From: CALDTK01 sp045110575
GTDB lineage: Bacteria > Bacteroidota > Bacteroidia > Chitinophagales > Saprospiraceae
Assembly (NCBI GenBank): GCA_045110575.1
Contig: JBGCGF010000013.1
Coordinates: 1 to 64,000, forward strand
Length of the DNA stretch: 64,000 nucleotides
Direction: 5' to 3'
Shown here: positions 1 through 8,257 of the stretch, one piece after another
Layout of the letters: the number at the start of each line of letters is the position of its first letter
How positions within the stretch are numbered: position 1 is the stretch's first letter
Translations under genes and position numbers: made by a program
The notes under the pieces: model-generated
What the model was told of the DNA's origin: nothing
What the model saw: only the letters and a program-made list of their open reading frames with translations
The model's database searches: none

Positions 1-102
1 ATTTACGATGGAACTGACGAGACACATAAGGCATCTTTAGCCCGACGAATTCTCAGATCAGCCAAGCGATGAAGAAGTCGCGGCATCCGCTAACTTGCCG
101 CC

Positions 103-993
103 ATGCCAGTTCACTATTCTACCTGCCCAGCGTGTAACGCCAGCGACATCAAAAAAGTCCTGACTGCTGAGGATCATACTGTAAGTCATGAGTCTTTTGA
201 CATCTGGCAATGTGACTCCTGTACGTTGCGGTTTACCCAAGATGTTCCTACTGAAGCGCTCATCGGACCGTACTATCAGTCGGAAGAATACGTGTCTCAC
301 TCCAACACGAGTAAGGGGTTGATCAATGGTCTGTACCAGCAAGTGCGCGACATTACGCTTTCGCAAAAACGCGCCTTGATTCGTGAAATGACGGGCAAGC
401 AGACAGGTAGCATTCTTGATGTCGGTTGCGGCACAGGTGAGTTACTCAATACCATGAAGCAAGCGGGCTGGGAAACGCGCGGTCTTGAGCCTGATGAGGG
501 TGCAAGAACTTATGCTAAAACCCAATACGATCTTGATGTCACACAACCTGAAGACCTCTTCAAGCTAGAAGGCACGTACGATTGCGTAAGTATGTGGCAT
601 GTCTTGGAGCACGTGCACCGCCTCCACGAATACCTCGACCAGCTCAATAAATTGATCGGTGAACAAGGAACTCTGATCATCGCTGTTCCTAACTATACCA
701 GTTCAGATGCGCAGCATTATGGTGACAAGTGGGCGGCGTATGATGTGCCACGTCACCTGTATCACTTCTCTCCGCAATCGATGCGTCGTCTTTTAGGGCA
801 GCATGGATTCAAGCTTCGTGAGTTACGTGCAATGCCGTTTGATGCGTTTTACGTGAGCCTACTCAGTGAGAAATATGCAAATGGCGGCATGCGTCCGGTG
901 AGTGCATTTTTGAAAGGTGCAGGTTCTTATTGGCCAAGTCGCAGTAAACCAGAACAAGGCAGTTCGGTGATGTATTTTTGCGAGCGGGCTTAG
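103..993 (+). CDS. Class I SAM-dependent methyltransferase with N-terminal zinc ribbon
   Basis: The 296-aa protein starts with two cysteine pairs, CPAC near residue 8 and CDSC near residue 37, which look like a zinc ribbon. A Rossmann methyltransferase core follows, with the SAM-binding motif DVGCGTG near residue 105, an acidic motif II (GLEPDE, about 127) and the MWHVLEHV segment near 166. This fold moves a methyl group from S-adenosylmethionine. Bacteroidota carry many such proteins, often beside surface-sugar genes, but the substrate cannot be read from sequence. A sugar nucleotidyltransferase lies 190 bp downstream on the same strand, which weakly suggests polysaccharide modification. A one-mismatch copy of the window-wide 14-bp motif is at 357-370. 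The ATG at 103 gives a complete domain. Confidence 0.85.
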   Translation: MPVHYSTCPACNASDIKKVLTAEDHTVSHESFDIWQCDSCTLRFTQDVPTEALIGPYYQSEEYVSHSNTSKGLINGLYQQVRDITLSQKRALIREMTGKQTGSILDVGCGTGELLNTMKQAGWETRGLEPDEGARTYAKTQYDLDVTQPEDLFKLEGTYDCVSMWHVLEHVHRLHEYLDQLNKLIGEQGTLIIAVPNYTSSDAQHYGDKWAAYDVPRHLYHFSPQSMRRLLGQHGFKLRELRAMPFDAFYVSLLSEKYANGGMRPVSAFLKGAGSYWPSRSKPEQGSSVMYFCERA

Positions 994-1175
994 CAGCGGA
1001 GCTGCTAGCACAATTTTGAATTTTGAATTGATGCTCAAAGCTCCGCTTTGACAATTTTGAATTCCGAGATGTTGCTCGCCTTCGGCTCGTGAGTACATGT
1101 AGCTCGCGCATCGCCATTCAAAATTCAAAATTTTGAGCCCCGCAGTATTGCGGGGCGAAGACCAATTCAAAATTC
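992..1175. repeat. Intergenic mosaic of small hairpins joined by AATTTTGAATT linkers
   Basis: This gap between two co-oriented genes holds four copies of AATTTTGAATT or its complement (1012-1030 tandem, 1053-1063, 1115-1136, 1164-1175). They separate short perfect hairpins: AGCAGC/GCTGCT at 993-1007, TCAAAG/CTTTGA at 1034-1050 and GCCCCGC/GCGGGGC at 1137-1156. The same linker word returns at 16976-17087. I see no ORF. The layout suggests a mobile or transcribed intergenic repeat rather than a simple terminator, since no hairpin is followed by a clear T run. Confidence 0.6.
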
Positions 1176-1182
1176 TCCTTCT

Positions 1183-2175
1183 ATGAAAGCCATCATCCCC
1201 GTAGCAGGTGCAGGAAAGCGTCTTCGACCGTTTACCTATACACAGCCCAAGCCGTTAATCCCTGTTGCTGGAAAGCCTATTCTCAGCTACATCGTTGACC
1301 AGTTGGCTGATCTTGGAGTCGATGAATTTGTCTTTGTAATCGGCTATCTCGGAGAGAAAATCCGTGAGTACGTGGAAGAGACGTATCCAACATTGAAGAC
1401 AACGTTCGTCGTTCAAGAAGAGCGACGTGGCTCGGGTCATGCCATTTGGCTTTGCAACCAAGCGATGGGAAATGCAGAGGAAGTTGTAGTCGTATTCGGA
1501 GACACCATGATCGAAGGTGGGGTCGAAAAGATTGTCAACTGTTCGCATACCTGTATGGCTATAAAGCCTGTAGAAGACCCTCGAAGATTCGGCGTTGTTG
1601 AATTGAACAAGGAAGGCACCATCAAGTCGATGGTCGAGAAGCCACGTATGCCTCGAAGCAATCAGGCGCTTGTTGGTTTTTACAAAATCAGCGACTGGTC
1701 GCTACTCCACTCGACTTTAGGGAACTTGCTCAATGATCCAAATCAGGAAGAAAGCATTACATTAACCGATGGATTGATGCACATGCTTGACGGCGGCCAT
1801 GTAATGCATGCTGAGCAAGTACATCGTTGGTATGATTGCGGTGATCCGACCGTTCTATTAGAAACTAATCGGATACTACTTTCAAAACGGAAGTATGGTG
1901 AGAGTCAAGCCCCTGCATTTGATGGTACGATTATCATTCATCCCGTGGCGATTGGTAAAAATTGCCAAATCAGCGATGCGATTATTGGCCCCAACGTTTC
2001 TATTGGAGACAATACGGTGATCGAGCGGTCGATGATCAGCGATAGCATTGTCGGGAGGTACACGAATCTCAGCAAAGTCAACCTGAAGGATTCGGTGATT
2101 GGCAACGATACGGCGCTTACAGGAAGGCCGCAGTCTCTCAATATTGGAGACAATACGGAACTGGAGCTAGGTTAA
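1183..2175 (+). CDS. Sugar-phosphate nucleotidyltransferase with C-terminal left-handed beta-helix
   Basis: The 330-aa protein opens with the nucleotidyltransferase signature IIPVAGAGKRLRPFT followed by QPKPLIPVAGKP, the phosphate- and nucleotide-binding loop of enzymes that join a sugar 1-phosphate to an NTP. The central part keeps the FGDTMIEGG and MVEKP segments. From about residue 250 the sequence becomes hexapeptide-like (IGKNCQISDAIIG, IGDNTVIERS), a left-handed beta-helix. The best family match is the glucose-1-phosphate thymidylyltransferase-like group. The exact sugar and nucleotide are not determined. It probably feeds polysaccharide or cell-wall sugar synthesis. The start ATG at 1183 directly precedes the conserved N-terminus. 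Confidence 0.88.
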   Translation: MKAIIPVAGAGKRLRPFTYTQPKPLIPVAGKPILSYIVDQLADLGVDEFVFVIGYLGEKIREYVEETYPTLKTTFVVQEERRGSGHAIWLCNQAMGNAEEVVVVFGDTMIEGGVEKIVNCSHTCMAIKPVEDPRRFGVVELNKEGTIKSMVEKPRMPRSNQALVGFYKISDWSLLHSTLGNLLNDPNQEESITLTDGLMHMLDGGHVMHAEQVHRWYDCGDPTVLLETNRILLSKRKYGESQAPAFDGTIIIHPVAIGKNCQISDAIIGPNVSIGDNTVIERSMISDSIVGRYTNLSKVNLKDSVIGNDTALTGRPQSLNIGDNTELELG

Positions 2176-2223
2176 GATTGAAGCAAGACTCAACTTGTCT
2201 TAGCCCATCGCCGTTCATCAAAC

Positions 2224-2952
2224 ATGAGAACGTTCCTGCTACTGCTTATTGGCCTTTGTGTTTTAGCGAAAGCGAACGTTTGCGCCGCTCAGGATTTAGA
2301 GCAGATGCGTCTTTATCTCATCCCAGGAACAGGAGCAGATGAGCGACTCTTCCATCAATTGGACTTGAGCAATTTCGACACCGTTAATATCGACCTGCCG
2401 ACACCTCTCAAAAAGGAATCGCTCAAGCAATATTCTCTTCGAATTGCTACACAGCAAATGGACACTACTCGCCCGTTTGCGATCCTTGGTGTATCCCTAG
2501 GAGGCATGGTTGCAACTGAGCTTGCTGACCTCTTATCGCCTGAGGCTGTAGTTGTTATCGCTTCCGCTAAAACAAGTGATGAGATTCCGCCGAGTTATCA
2601 CCTTGCTCGATACGTCCCTATCCATTACTTGGTTGGCGGCAAAACCATGCGGTGGTTTACAAAACAAGTTCAGCCGCGCTTTGAACCGATGGAAGATGCG
2701 CAAAGAGATCTCTTTTTAGAAATGCTTTATGGTAAAGATCCAGCCTTTTTAAAAGGTGCTGTACGCATGATGGTCGATTGGGATCGAACAGATTCGCCCG
2801 ATGGCATTATCCATATCCACGGACAACATGACCACACCATACCTTATAAGCACACGTTGCCAACGCATAGTGTGGTTGATGCTGGGCACATGCTGACGTA
2901 TAGTATGCCGGAGGTTGTTGAAGGGGTGTTGGCGGAGGCTGTAGGGAACTAA
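2224..2952 (+). CDS. Secreted alpha/beta-hydrolase
   Basis: This 242-aa protein begins with a hydrophobic signal segment (residues 3-22, ending NVCAAQ), so export is likely. The nucleophile elbow GVSLGG (about residue 95) supplies the catalytic serine, and a late histidine sits in DAGHML near residue 221. LIPGTGADER near residue 33 is the oxyanion-hole region. The fold is shared by esterases, lipases and thioesterases, and nothing here fixes the substrate. It follows the nucleotidyltransferase by 48 bp, so cotranscription is possible. A near-copy of the 14-bp motif (GTTTTAGCGAAAGC) encodes VLAKA inside the signal peptide at 2260-2273. Confidence 0.75.
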   Translation: MRTFLLLLIGLCVLAKANVCAAQDLEQMRLYLIPGTGADERLFHQLDLSNFDTVNIDLPTPLKKESLKQYSLRIATQQMDTTRPFAILGVSLGGMVATELADLLSPEAVVVIASAKTSDEIPPSYHLARYVPIHYLVGGKTMRWFTKQVQPRFEPMEDAQRDLFLEMLYGKDPAFLKGAVRMMVDWDRTDSPDGIIHIHGQHDHTIPYKHTLPTHSVVDAGHMLTYSMPEVVEGVLAEAVGN

Positions 2953-3016
2953 ATTTTTAGGTTTCCCACTAACGATTTAACAAAACAGAAAAAATTAGAC
3001 CCCGTATCTTAGGGCT

Positions 3017-3511
3017 ATGAACATACTATCGAAACCAATCAAAATCAAACACATAAAATTCAATTCTGATAAACATAAAGAGGCTGTCTGGAATCGACTC
3101 AGACGAAACATAATGAACGACTCAATTGAAACATTCAGGCTATTTACACCAGACTGTCATTTAACTTATCGAGGCGAAATATCCTCAAGTCAATTTAAAA
3201 TCACCAGGCGCAACTTTGGTAACAAAGCAATTCCAACTATCACAGGAACTATCGACTATAGGGGAAAATTAGTATTGAAGCTAAGATTCCCTCTATGGAT
3301 CCGAATAATTAAATACTATATCTGGATCTGTCTTTTCAGTCTGGCAGTTCAACTATTTTCAGCCGGAGGTTTAACGTTGAGCAACATTGCACTTAGCACT
3401 TTTATAATAGGAGCCCCTGCAGTAATCATTATAATTATGCAACGTTGGTTATTAAACGACACTTTATGGAGTGAATGGAGAACTCTTGAGAGCATACTGA
3501 ATGAAGGTTAA
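3017..3511 (+). CDS. Hypothetical membrane protein, AT-rich
   Basis: I do not recognise this 164-aa protein. The first 95 residues are polar and basic. Two hydrophobic segments follow (about residues 97-115 and 118-140) with a very short turn, then a tail with several tryptophans. Compared with its neighbours the gene is clearly AT-rich and uses AAA, ATA and AAC codons heavily, which suggests recent acquisition. A TATCTTAG box at 3005-3012 lies just before the ATG and may be its minus-7 element, as in other Bacteroidota promoters. It is flanked by a hydrolase upstream and a convergent redox operon downstream, neither of which informs function. Confidence 0.55.
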   Translation: MNILSKPIKIKHIKFNSDKHKEAVWNRLRRNIMNDSIETFRLFTPDCHLTYRGEISSSQFKITRRNFGNKAIPTITGTIDYRGKLVLKLRFPLWIRIIKYYIWICLFSLAVQLFSAGGLTLSNIALSTFIIGAPAVIIIIMQRWLLNDTLWSEWRTLESILNEG

Positions 3512-3567
3512 TTCTTTCAGAATCGCACATTTATTACCAATGTGACTCAATTCCTACCAAGAAAGAC

Positions 3568-5388
3568 TTACAAAATCCCTACCGAATCCGCACTAATGTG
3601 AATCACGCGCTCCTCGTCTGCACGGAATTGTGAATCATCGTCACCGTTCTCCAAGCGAAGTACTCCACGTGGACATACAGCCGAACAGACGCCGCAACCA
3701 ACGCAACTAGAGCGCACAATGTCCTGGCCGCGCTGCGCGTACCAACGGACGTCAATGCCCATCTCACAGTACGTTGAACAGTTACCACAAGAGATACACT
3801 GACTACCGTTGGTCGTAATACGGAACTTCGACTTGTAACGCTGAACGAGTCCTAGATATGCAGCTAGTGGACAGCCGAATCGACACCACACGCGGTTGCC
3901 CATGAGTGGGTAGAAACCTGTTCCTACAACACCTGCAAAACCAGCACCGATCAAGAATCCGTACCACTTACGAATGTCGTACGCGTTGAAAATCCAGATC
4001 TGCGCCTCTCCAGTGAAGAAGTGATAAAGAACCGCTGCCGTCATCACAATAGCTGAGACCAGCACACCGTGAATGATGAACCGCTCGTACTTCCATCCAC
4101 GAAGACTCTTGTCGCTCAATTGGCGATACGGGTCTCCCATGGTTTCAGCCAAACCGCCGCAACCACAAACCCAAGAGCAATACCATCGCTTACCAAAAAA
4201 GTAAGTCATCACCGGCACGCCAATTACAATCAGCGCAATACCCCACCCAAGCAAAAAGATACCAAAACCTCCACTCGACATGAGTGTAGTGAGGTTCCAA
4301 TCGAAGAAGAAATCGTAATCAAGTGGCCAGATATTCTTGAGGTCAGCACTTGGTACTCCTAGTCTAGACATCAACTCAGGAATCAAAAATGCGAAGCCCG
4401 TTTGGAAAAACATGACAGAGCCGGTTCGCACCAATTGATACTTGTTGTGCTGGTATTTTGACCACATGCGCACGCCCATAACGATAACGATCGTCGTGTA
4501 TAGCGTACCGTAGACAAACCATTGACTCGCTGCGTTTCCGCTCAAGAATTCCGAAAGTGGGCTACACATTATTACCCAAGGAGTTACCAAATACGGTCCC
4601 CAATAAAGCAAGAGGTAAAAGCCGATGAGGTAGGTACCTCCAAGTATTCCCAACGTCGCCGAAGCCATGTCTGGAGAAGCACTACGTGTAGGCGTGTTCT
4701 TGACACTCTTTTGCAGGATAAATACAAGCACAGTAATCAAGATTGCCACCCCTGCAGTAACCACTGGCCAAATCCATTTCCCATCCATATAACTCACCCC
4801 GTAAGCAAGCACACCAATAAGTGTAAAGCCAAGGAATACGGCCCTCCAGGTTAGCGTCAATCCACGAGTAAGCGGAGAGTGATAAATGTTATCGTTTTTG
4901 ATGCCTGCATCTGCAGAAAACTTAGGCAGGATGTAGAGTAATCCGCCAAAGATTCCAAGTCCAAACGTGAGTGCAAACCACATCCAAGGATTGGCGCTGA
5001 CCGTACCCGAACTAGATTCACGAACGATAGGAAATAGCTGACTACTTAGGTAACCGTCTCCCATTTTGAAGCTCCATTCTCCTAGTCCCTCAGGAGCTCC
5101 TGAGGCATCAAAAGTTGAGACCAGATCGGTTTGAGCTTTCGCAAAAACGGCTTTATAGCCGCTTACTACAGAAAATGGATTGGTATAGGTTTGCCCCGTA
5201 AATCCGAGGTCTTCCGCAGCTTTTGCGATCGCTTGCTCGTGATATTCGTTTGCACCTTTCGGCAAAACATCTGACGTAATGCTATACTGCTCGAGACCTA
5301 GCATTGCCGTGAAAAGCAAAAGTGCGACGCAGAATAGTCCTAGGCCTAGCCACTGAATAGCAGTTTTGGGAGTAGATTTCTTAGACAC
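3568..5388 (-). CDS. Membrane polyferredoxin (NapH/CcoG-like 4Fe-4S protein)
   Basis: The 606-aa protein has a membrane anchor near residues 12-30, a periplasmic-type insert, then about nine further hydrophobic segments. Between late helices are two conserved cysteine stretches, YCSWVCGCGG and WCRFGCPLAAY, as in NapH, NosR and CcoG electron-transfer proteins. The C-terminal region carries two classical 4Fe-4S motifs, CISCGNCSTYCEMG and CVGCGVCSAVCPRG. It probably passes electrons between a soluble partner and the quinone pool or the periplasm. The start is GTG at 5388 and overlaps the stop of the upstream FAD oxidoreductase by 8 bp, so the two are translationally coupled. The length exceeds NapH and CcoG, so I treat it as a distinct family member. 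Confidence 0.8.
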   Translation of the reverse strand: MSKKSTPKTAIQWLGLGLFCVALLLFTAMLGLEQYSITSDVLPKGANEYHEQAIAKAAEDLGFTGQTYTNPFSVVSGYKAVFAKAQTDLVSTFDASGAPEGLGEWSFKMGDGYLSSQLFPIVRESSSGTVSANPWMWFALTFGLGIFGGLLYILPKFSADAGIKNDNIYHSPLTRGLTLTWRAVFLGFTLIGVLAYGVSYMDGKWIWPVVTAGVAILITVLVFILQKSVKNTPTRSASPDMASATLGILGGTYLIGFYLLLYWGPYLVTPWVIMCSPLSEFLSGNAASQWFVYGTLYTTIVIVMGVRMWSKYQHNKYQLVRTGSVMFFQTGFAFLIPELMSRLGVPSADLKNIWPLDYDFFFDWNLTTLMSSGGFGIFLLGWGIALIVIGVPVMTYFFGKRWYCSWVCGCGGLAETMGDPYRQLSDKSLRGWKYERFIIHGVLVSAIVMTAAVLYHFFTGEAQIWIFNAYDIRKWYGFLIGAGFAGVVGTGFYPLMGNRVWCRFGCPLAAYLGLVQRYKSKFRITTNGSQCISCGNCSTYCEMGIDVRWYAQRGQDIVRSSCVGCGVCSAVCPRGVLRLENGDDDSQFRADEERVIHISADSVGIL

Positions 5389-6757
5389 GAGCTGTAGATT
5401 TTGAAGTTAGCTTTTTCAGAAAGCGTTGGACAGCAGAGAGACCGCGTCGAGTAGCAAGTTTGATAGAAGTACCTTCTTGCGCATTGAAAGCAGAGACGAC
5501 ATCCGCCTCGTGCTCTTTGTAAAATTCTGGATCGAAGTTGGCCAAACCTAAATGTTCAACCACTTCATTGATGTGGGTGCTATTCGCGATCCATTTCTCG
5601 CACACATCGTGACGATAACGGATTCCCATCACGTGGAACCCTAAGACGGCATTGGTCTTTTCATCCCAATAAAGTCGAACAGCTTTTTCCGCAGTTGGAT
5701 GCTGCCAATAGAACCACTTTTGACCTTCCGGCAAAACCGAAGGAGTAGATCCGTAAACCTGATACTCCAGGTCAAAAAACTTGGCTGAATTGAAGAAGAT
5801 TCCAGGTCGATAAGGAGTCGGCTCTCCAAGAATATTATAGGCTGCTGTTTCGCCCATCATGCGACCAGTATACCAGATTGCCTCTATCGGACGACGTCCA
5901 GGTTGAGGCGTACGTAATTCGGCGCAATCGCCAATCGCGTATACATCTTTGATGTTGGTTTCGAGGTGGTCATTGACCATGATTCCTCGACCTAGTTCTA
6001 AGTCCGAGAAATTGAGCCACTCAATATTTGGCTTGACGCCCGCACTAATTCCTACGAATTCACACGGAAATTTCTCGCCACCCTTAGCAACAGCTACTTT
6101 CACCTTTCCCTTTCCCTTTCCGTCACCCCAAATCTCAGAGAGTTCGGTTTCTAGACGTAGATCTATTCCATGCTTATTATGAATGTGCTGTGTCACCATC
6201 GCACTTTCGTCGGGTGGGAGAACACGATTCCAATAGGACTTCTCACGAACGAGGAAACTGACGGGGATTTGGCGCGTGTGAAAACACTCAGCCATTTCGA
6301 TTCCAATCAATCCTCCTCCGACAATGACTGCATGCTTAAGACCGGCATCAGAGTGACGCTCCATGGCTTCTACATCCTGTAGCGTCACCATTCCGTGAAC
6401 GCCATCAAGATCTTGGCCAGACCAGCCGTAGTAGCTGGTGACAGAACCTACAGCTAACACCAACTTATCGTAATCCATGCTCGAGCCGTCAACAAAAGTC
6501 AACTGCTTTCTTGTAAAGTCTATTGACTCTACCCAAGCATTCTTAAGTGAAATTCGATTCTTTTCCCAAAACCAGTCCTCGTAAGGCTTTAGGTCTTCTT
6601 TACGCATGTGCCCCATGTAGGAATACATGAGAGCAGGGCGAGAATAATGAAATTCACTTTCGCCAGAAACGATCGTGATTTCGTGTTGAGACTTTTTGCG
6701 TAGGTGACGGGCAGCGGTGACGCCGGAAATTCCGTTTCCTATGATGACGATGTGCAT
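5381..6757 (-). CDS. FAD-dependent NAD(P)H oxidoreductase (rubredoxin/nitrite-reductase type)
   Basis: The 458-aa protein has the FAD-binding dinucleotide fold at its start (IIGNGISGVTAARHL) and a second NAD(P)-binding fold near residue 145 (VIVGGGLIGIEMAE). A late FAD motif reads YAIGDCAE near residue 271. This is the layout of the class-I pyridine nucleotide-disulfide oxidoreductase superfamily without a redox-active CxxxxC, as in NADH:rubredoxin reductases and the large subunit of nitrite reductase. About 130 extra C-terminal residues (QVYGSTPSVLPEG onward) form a dimer-type domain with an added tail. Its stop overlaps the polyferredoxin start, so I infer a two-protein NAD(P)H-to-membrane electron path. 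Confidence 0.85.
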   Translation of the reverse strand: MHIVIIGNGISGVTAARHLRKKSQHEITIVSGESEFHYSRPALMYSYMGHMRKEDLKPYEDWFWEKNRISLKNAWVESIDFTRKQLTFVDGSSMDYDKLVLAVGSVTSYYGWSGQDLDGVHGMVTLQDVEAMERHSDAGLKHAVIVGGGLIGIEMAECFHTRQIPVSFLVREKSYWNRVLPPDESAMVTQHIHNKHGIDLRLETELSEIWGDGKGKGKVKVAVAKGGEKFPCEFVGISAGVKPNIEWLNFSDLELGRGIMVNDHLETNIKDVYAIGDCAELRTPQPGRRPIEAIWYTGRMMGETAAYNILGEPTPYRPGIFFNSAKFFDLEYQVYGSTPSVLPEGQKWFYWQHPTAEKAVRLYWDEKTNAVLGFHVMGIRYRHDVCEKWIANSTHINEVVEHLGLANFDPEFYKEHEADVVSAFNAQEGTSIKLATRRGLSAVQRFLKKLTSKSTARV

Positions 6758-6960
6758 GTATGAAGTGTGCCGTGTTGCGGGAAAGGTAGCATCAAGTTAC
6801 TGCAGCGAGTAAAGTCAAGCGCATGATGTGTAAATCAGCATGCATTTATAGGAAAAAAGCACTGAAATTGCGTCAATTGCAACCCTTAACACCAATTTAA
6901 TGTCTTTGTAGTAGCCTTGTTTCATACATAGGCCTATCTTTAGGATGAAAATCACTCAGC

Positions 6961-7635
6961 ATGCGGCTAATTCTACTTTTCTCTCTTCTTTTTGTGAGCC
7001 TTCTAGGCTACTCACAGACTCTCTCTTTCGAGCATGCTGTCGTTGAGAAACCGGCTGACCCAGCTATAGGTGATATTTCCGCTTACAATCGGATAATCAA
7101 TTCTGGCAACCTCCCAATCCGCGCTCGATGGATTAGAGAGGTAAACGACGTGCCTGGTGCATGGCAGAGTGCTATATGTGACACGAATCAGTGCTACTTG
7201 CCACGTATTGACTCTGCAGATTTCACGATTCCTGCGAATACAGATTCTCCGATCACGCCGCACATCTACCCAGATGGAACAGCCGGAAGCGCACAAGTAA
7301 CAATCAGAGTTATTGATATTGACGATCGCCGAAACAATGCTGTTTCTACGTTCTCATTCCCAATGATCACGAGCAGCGTTCAGAATCCTTTCAGTTCTGG
7401 TCCTAAGCTGTACCCTAACCCAGCAACGGAGGAGTTCAGCATTCTTTCTGATGTTTCAGTGAGTGAGGTTTCAGTATCGAACATGCTCGGCAAACTGATT
7501 AAGCTTTACCCTGGCCAGTCTTCATCTTACGATGTAAGCGACCTTCCAAACGGTATCTACTTGGTATCGATGAAGGATAGCTACGGAAGAATCATCAAGA
7601 CGCTTCGCTTTAGCAAGAGAAGCTACCGTCCATAA
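6961..7635 (+). CDS. Secreted protein with T9SS type A sorting domain
   Basis: This is a 224-aa exported protein with a signal peptide (LILLFSLLFVSLLGYSQ). The first 125 residues form a beta-rich domain of unknown function with two close cysteines (CDTNQC, about residues 74-79). From about residue 143 the T9SS C-terminal domain is clear: LYPNPATEEFSI, then SVSNMLGKLI and LPNGIYLVSMKD, ending with a basic strand. This signal sends cargo through SprA to the cell surface or medium. A strong terminator follows at 7685-7710. A promoter with TATCTTTA at 6935-6942 is possible. The cargo role beyond secretion is unknown. Confidence 0.8.
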   Translation: MRLILLFSLLFVSLLGYSQTLSFEHAVVEKPADPAIGDISAYNRIINSGNLPIRARWIREVNDVPGAWQSAICDTNQCYLPRIDSADFTIPANTDSPITPHIYPDGTAGSAQVTIRVIDIDDRRNNAVSTFSFPMITSSVQNPFSSGPKLYPNPATEEFSILSDVSVSEVSVSNMLGKLIKLYPGQSSSYDVSDLPNGIYLVSMKDSYGRIIKTLRFSKRSYRP

Positions 7636-7684
7636 AACAAGATGAGTATTGGCAGGAATTGCCTTTACTACTTACTATAAGTTC

Positions 7685-7710
7685 AAAGAGCCTCCTTCGG
7701 GAGGCTCTTT
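7685..7710 (+). terminator. Rho-independent terminator of the T9SS cargo gene
   Basis: AAAGAGCCTCC pairs with GGAGGCTCTTT around a short TTCGG-type loop and is followed by TTCTTGTTT. It sits 50 bp after the stop codon of the gene ending at 7635. Confidence 0.9.
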
Positions 7711-8174
7711 CTTGTTTAAGCATTCGGGATATAAGGCACCTAATTCACTAGGACCTTTCATTCTCTAGTTAGGTTAGTCATTCGCTCCCGCTGATCGCTT
7801 TAAGTCTAACATATGACGCCTACGGACGCGCTTTAAGCGCGTTTCAAGTGCATAGACGACGTAGAGAAGTCGCTACAAGCAACCACACTTACTGAAGTCC
7901 ACGATACATTTAGTAGATAGAGCCAAACGCACAATGCACTAGTCAGTGCTCTTACGAAAGAGTACTAAGCGTTGCCCCGTTGAAGATCGGTGATGAGGAA
8001 CGATCCTCAACGTTAAACGCACCAGATCTAACAAGTGGTAGATGCACTCAACTAGTAGCAAAGCTGCTCGGATACCAAATAAAGCAGGAGAGCCTCATTC
8101 TACTATAGTTTAGCGTACTCCCTCTGCGCTTCCGAAAAGCAGTTACCCTTGTACGAACCCGGCTAAGCGTGCGC
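7711..8174. other. Gene-free 460-bp stretch, possible structured RNA
   Basis: No ORF of useful length is present on either strand. The stretch lies between a plus-strand terminator and a minus-strand terminator, so it is insulated from both neighbours. Several local hairpins are visible: GCGCTTTAAGCGC (palindrome near 7829-7841), AGTGCTCTT/AAGAGTACT near 7945-7966, GATCG/CGATC near 7985-8005 and AGC/GCT near 8059. GAACCCGGCTA at about 8155 resembles the 3' end of bacterial RNase P RNA, but the matching GAGGAAAGTCC of RNase P is missing. I cannot assign an RNA family. Confidence 0.3.
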
Positions 8175-8210
8175 AAAAAAGAGGGGTTAGATCTTTCGAT
8201 CTAACCCCTC
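8175..8210 (-). terminator. Rho-independent terminator of the thioredoxin-fold gene
   Basis: On the minus strand a 13-bp stem (GAGGGGTTAGATC paired with its complement, loop GAAA-like) is followed by TTTTTT. It lies about 50 bp beyond the stop at 8258. Confidence 0.9.
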
Positions 8211-8257
8211 TAAGGAAACAATTGACGTTGAGTCAACTGCTATTTTATGAATGACGA

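Noticed and set aside
8140..8174. Possible RNase P RNA from GAACCCGGCTA
   Set aside because: The partner element GAGGAAAGTCC and the expected overall size and fold are missing, so the match is only local.
7711..8174. A tRNA or tmRNA in the gene-free stretch
   Set aside because: No acceptor stem with a T-loop GTTCGA and no resume codon with an ALAA tag could be found on either strand.
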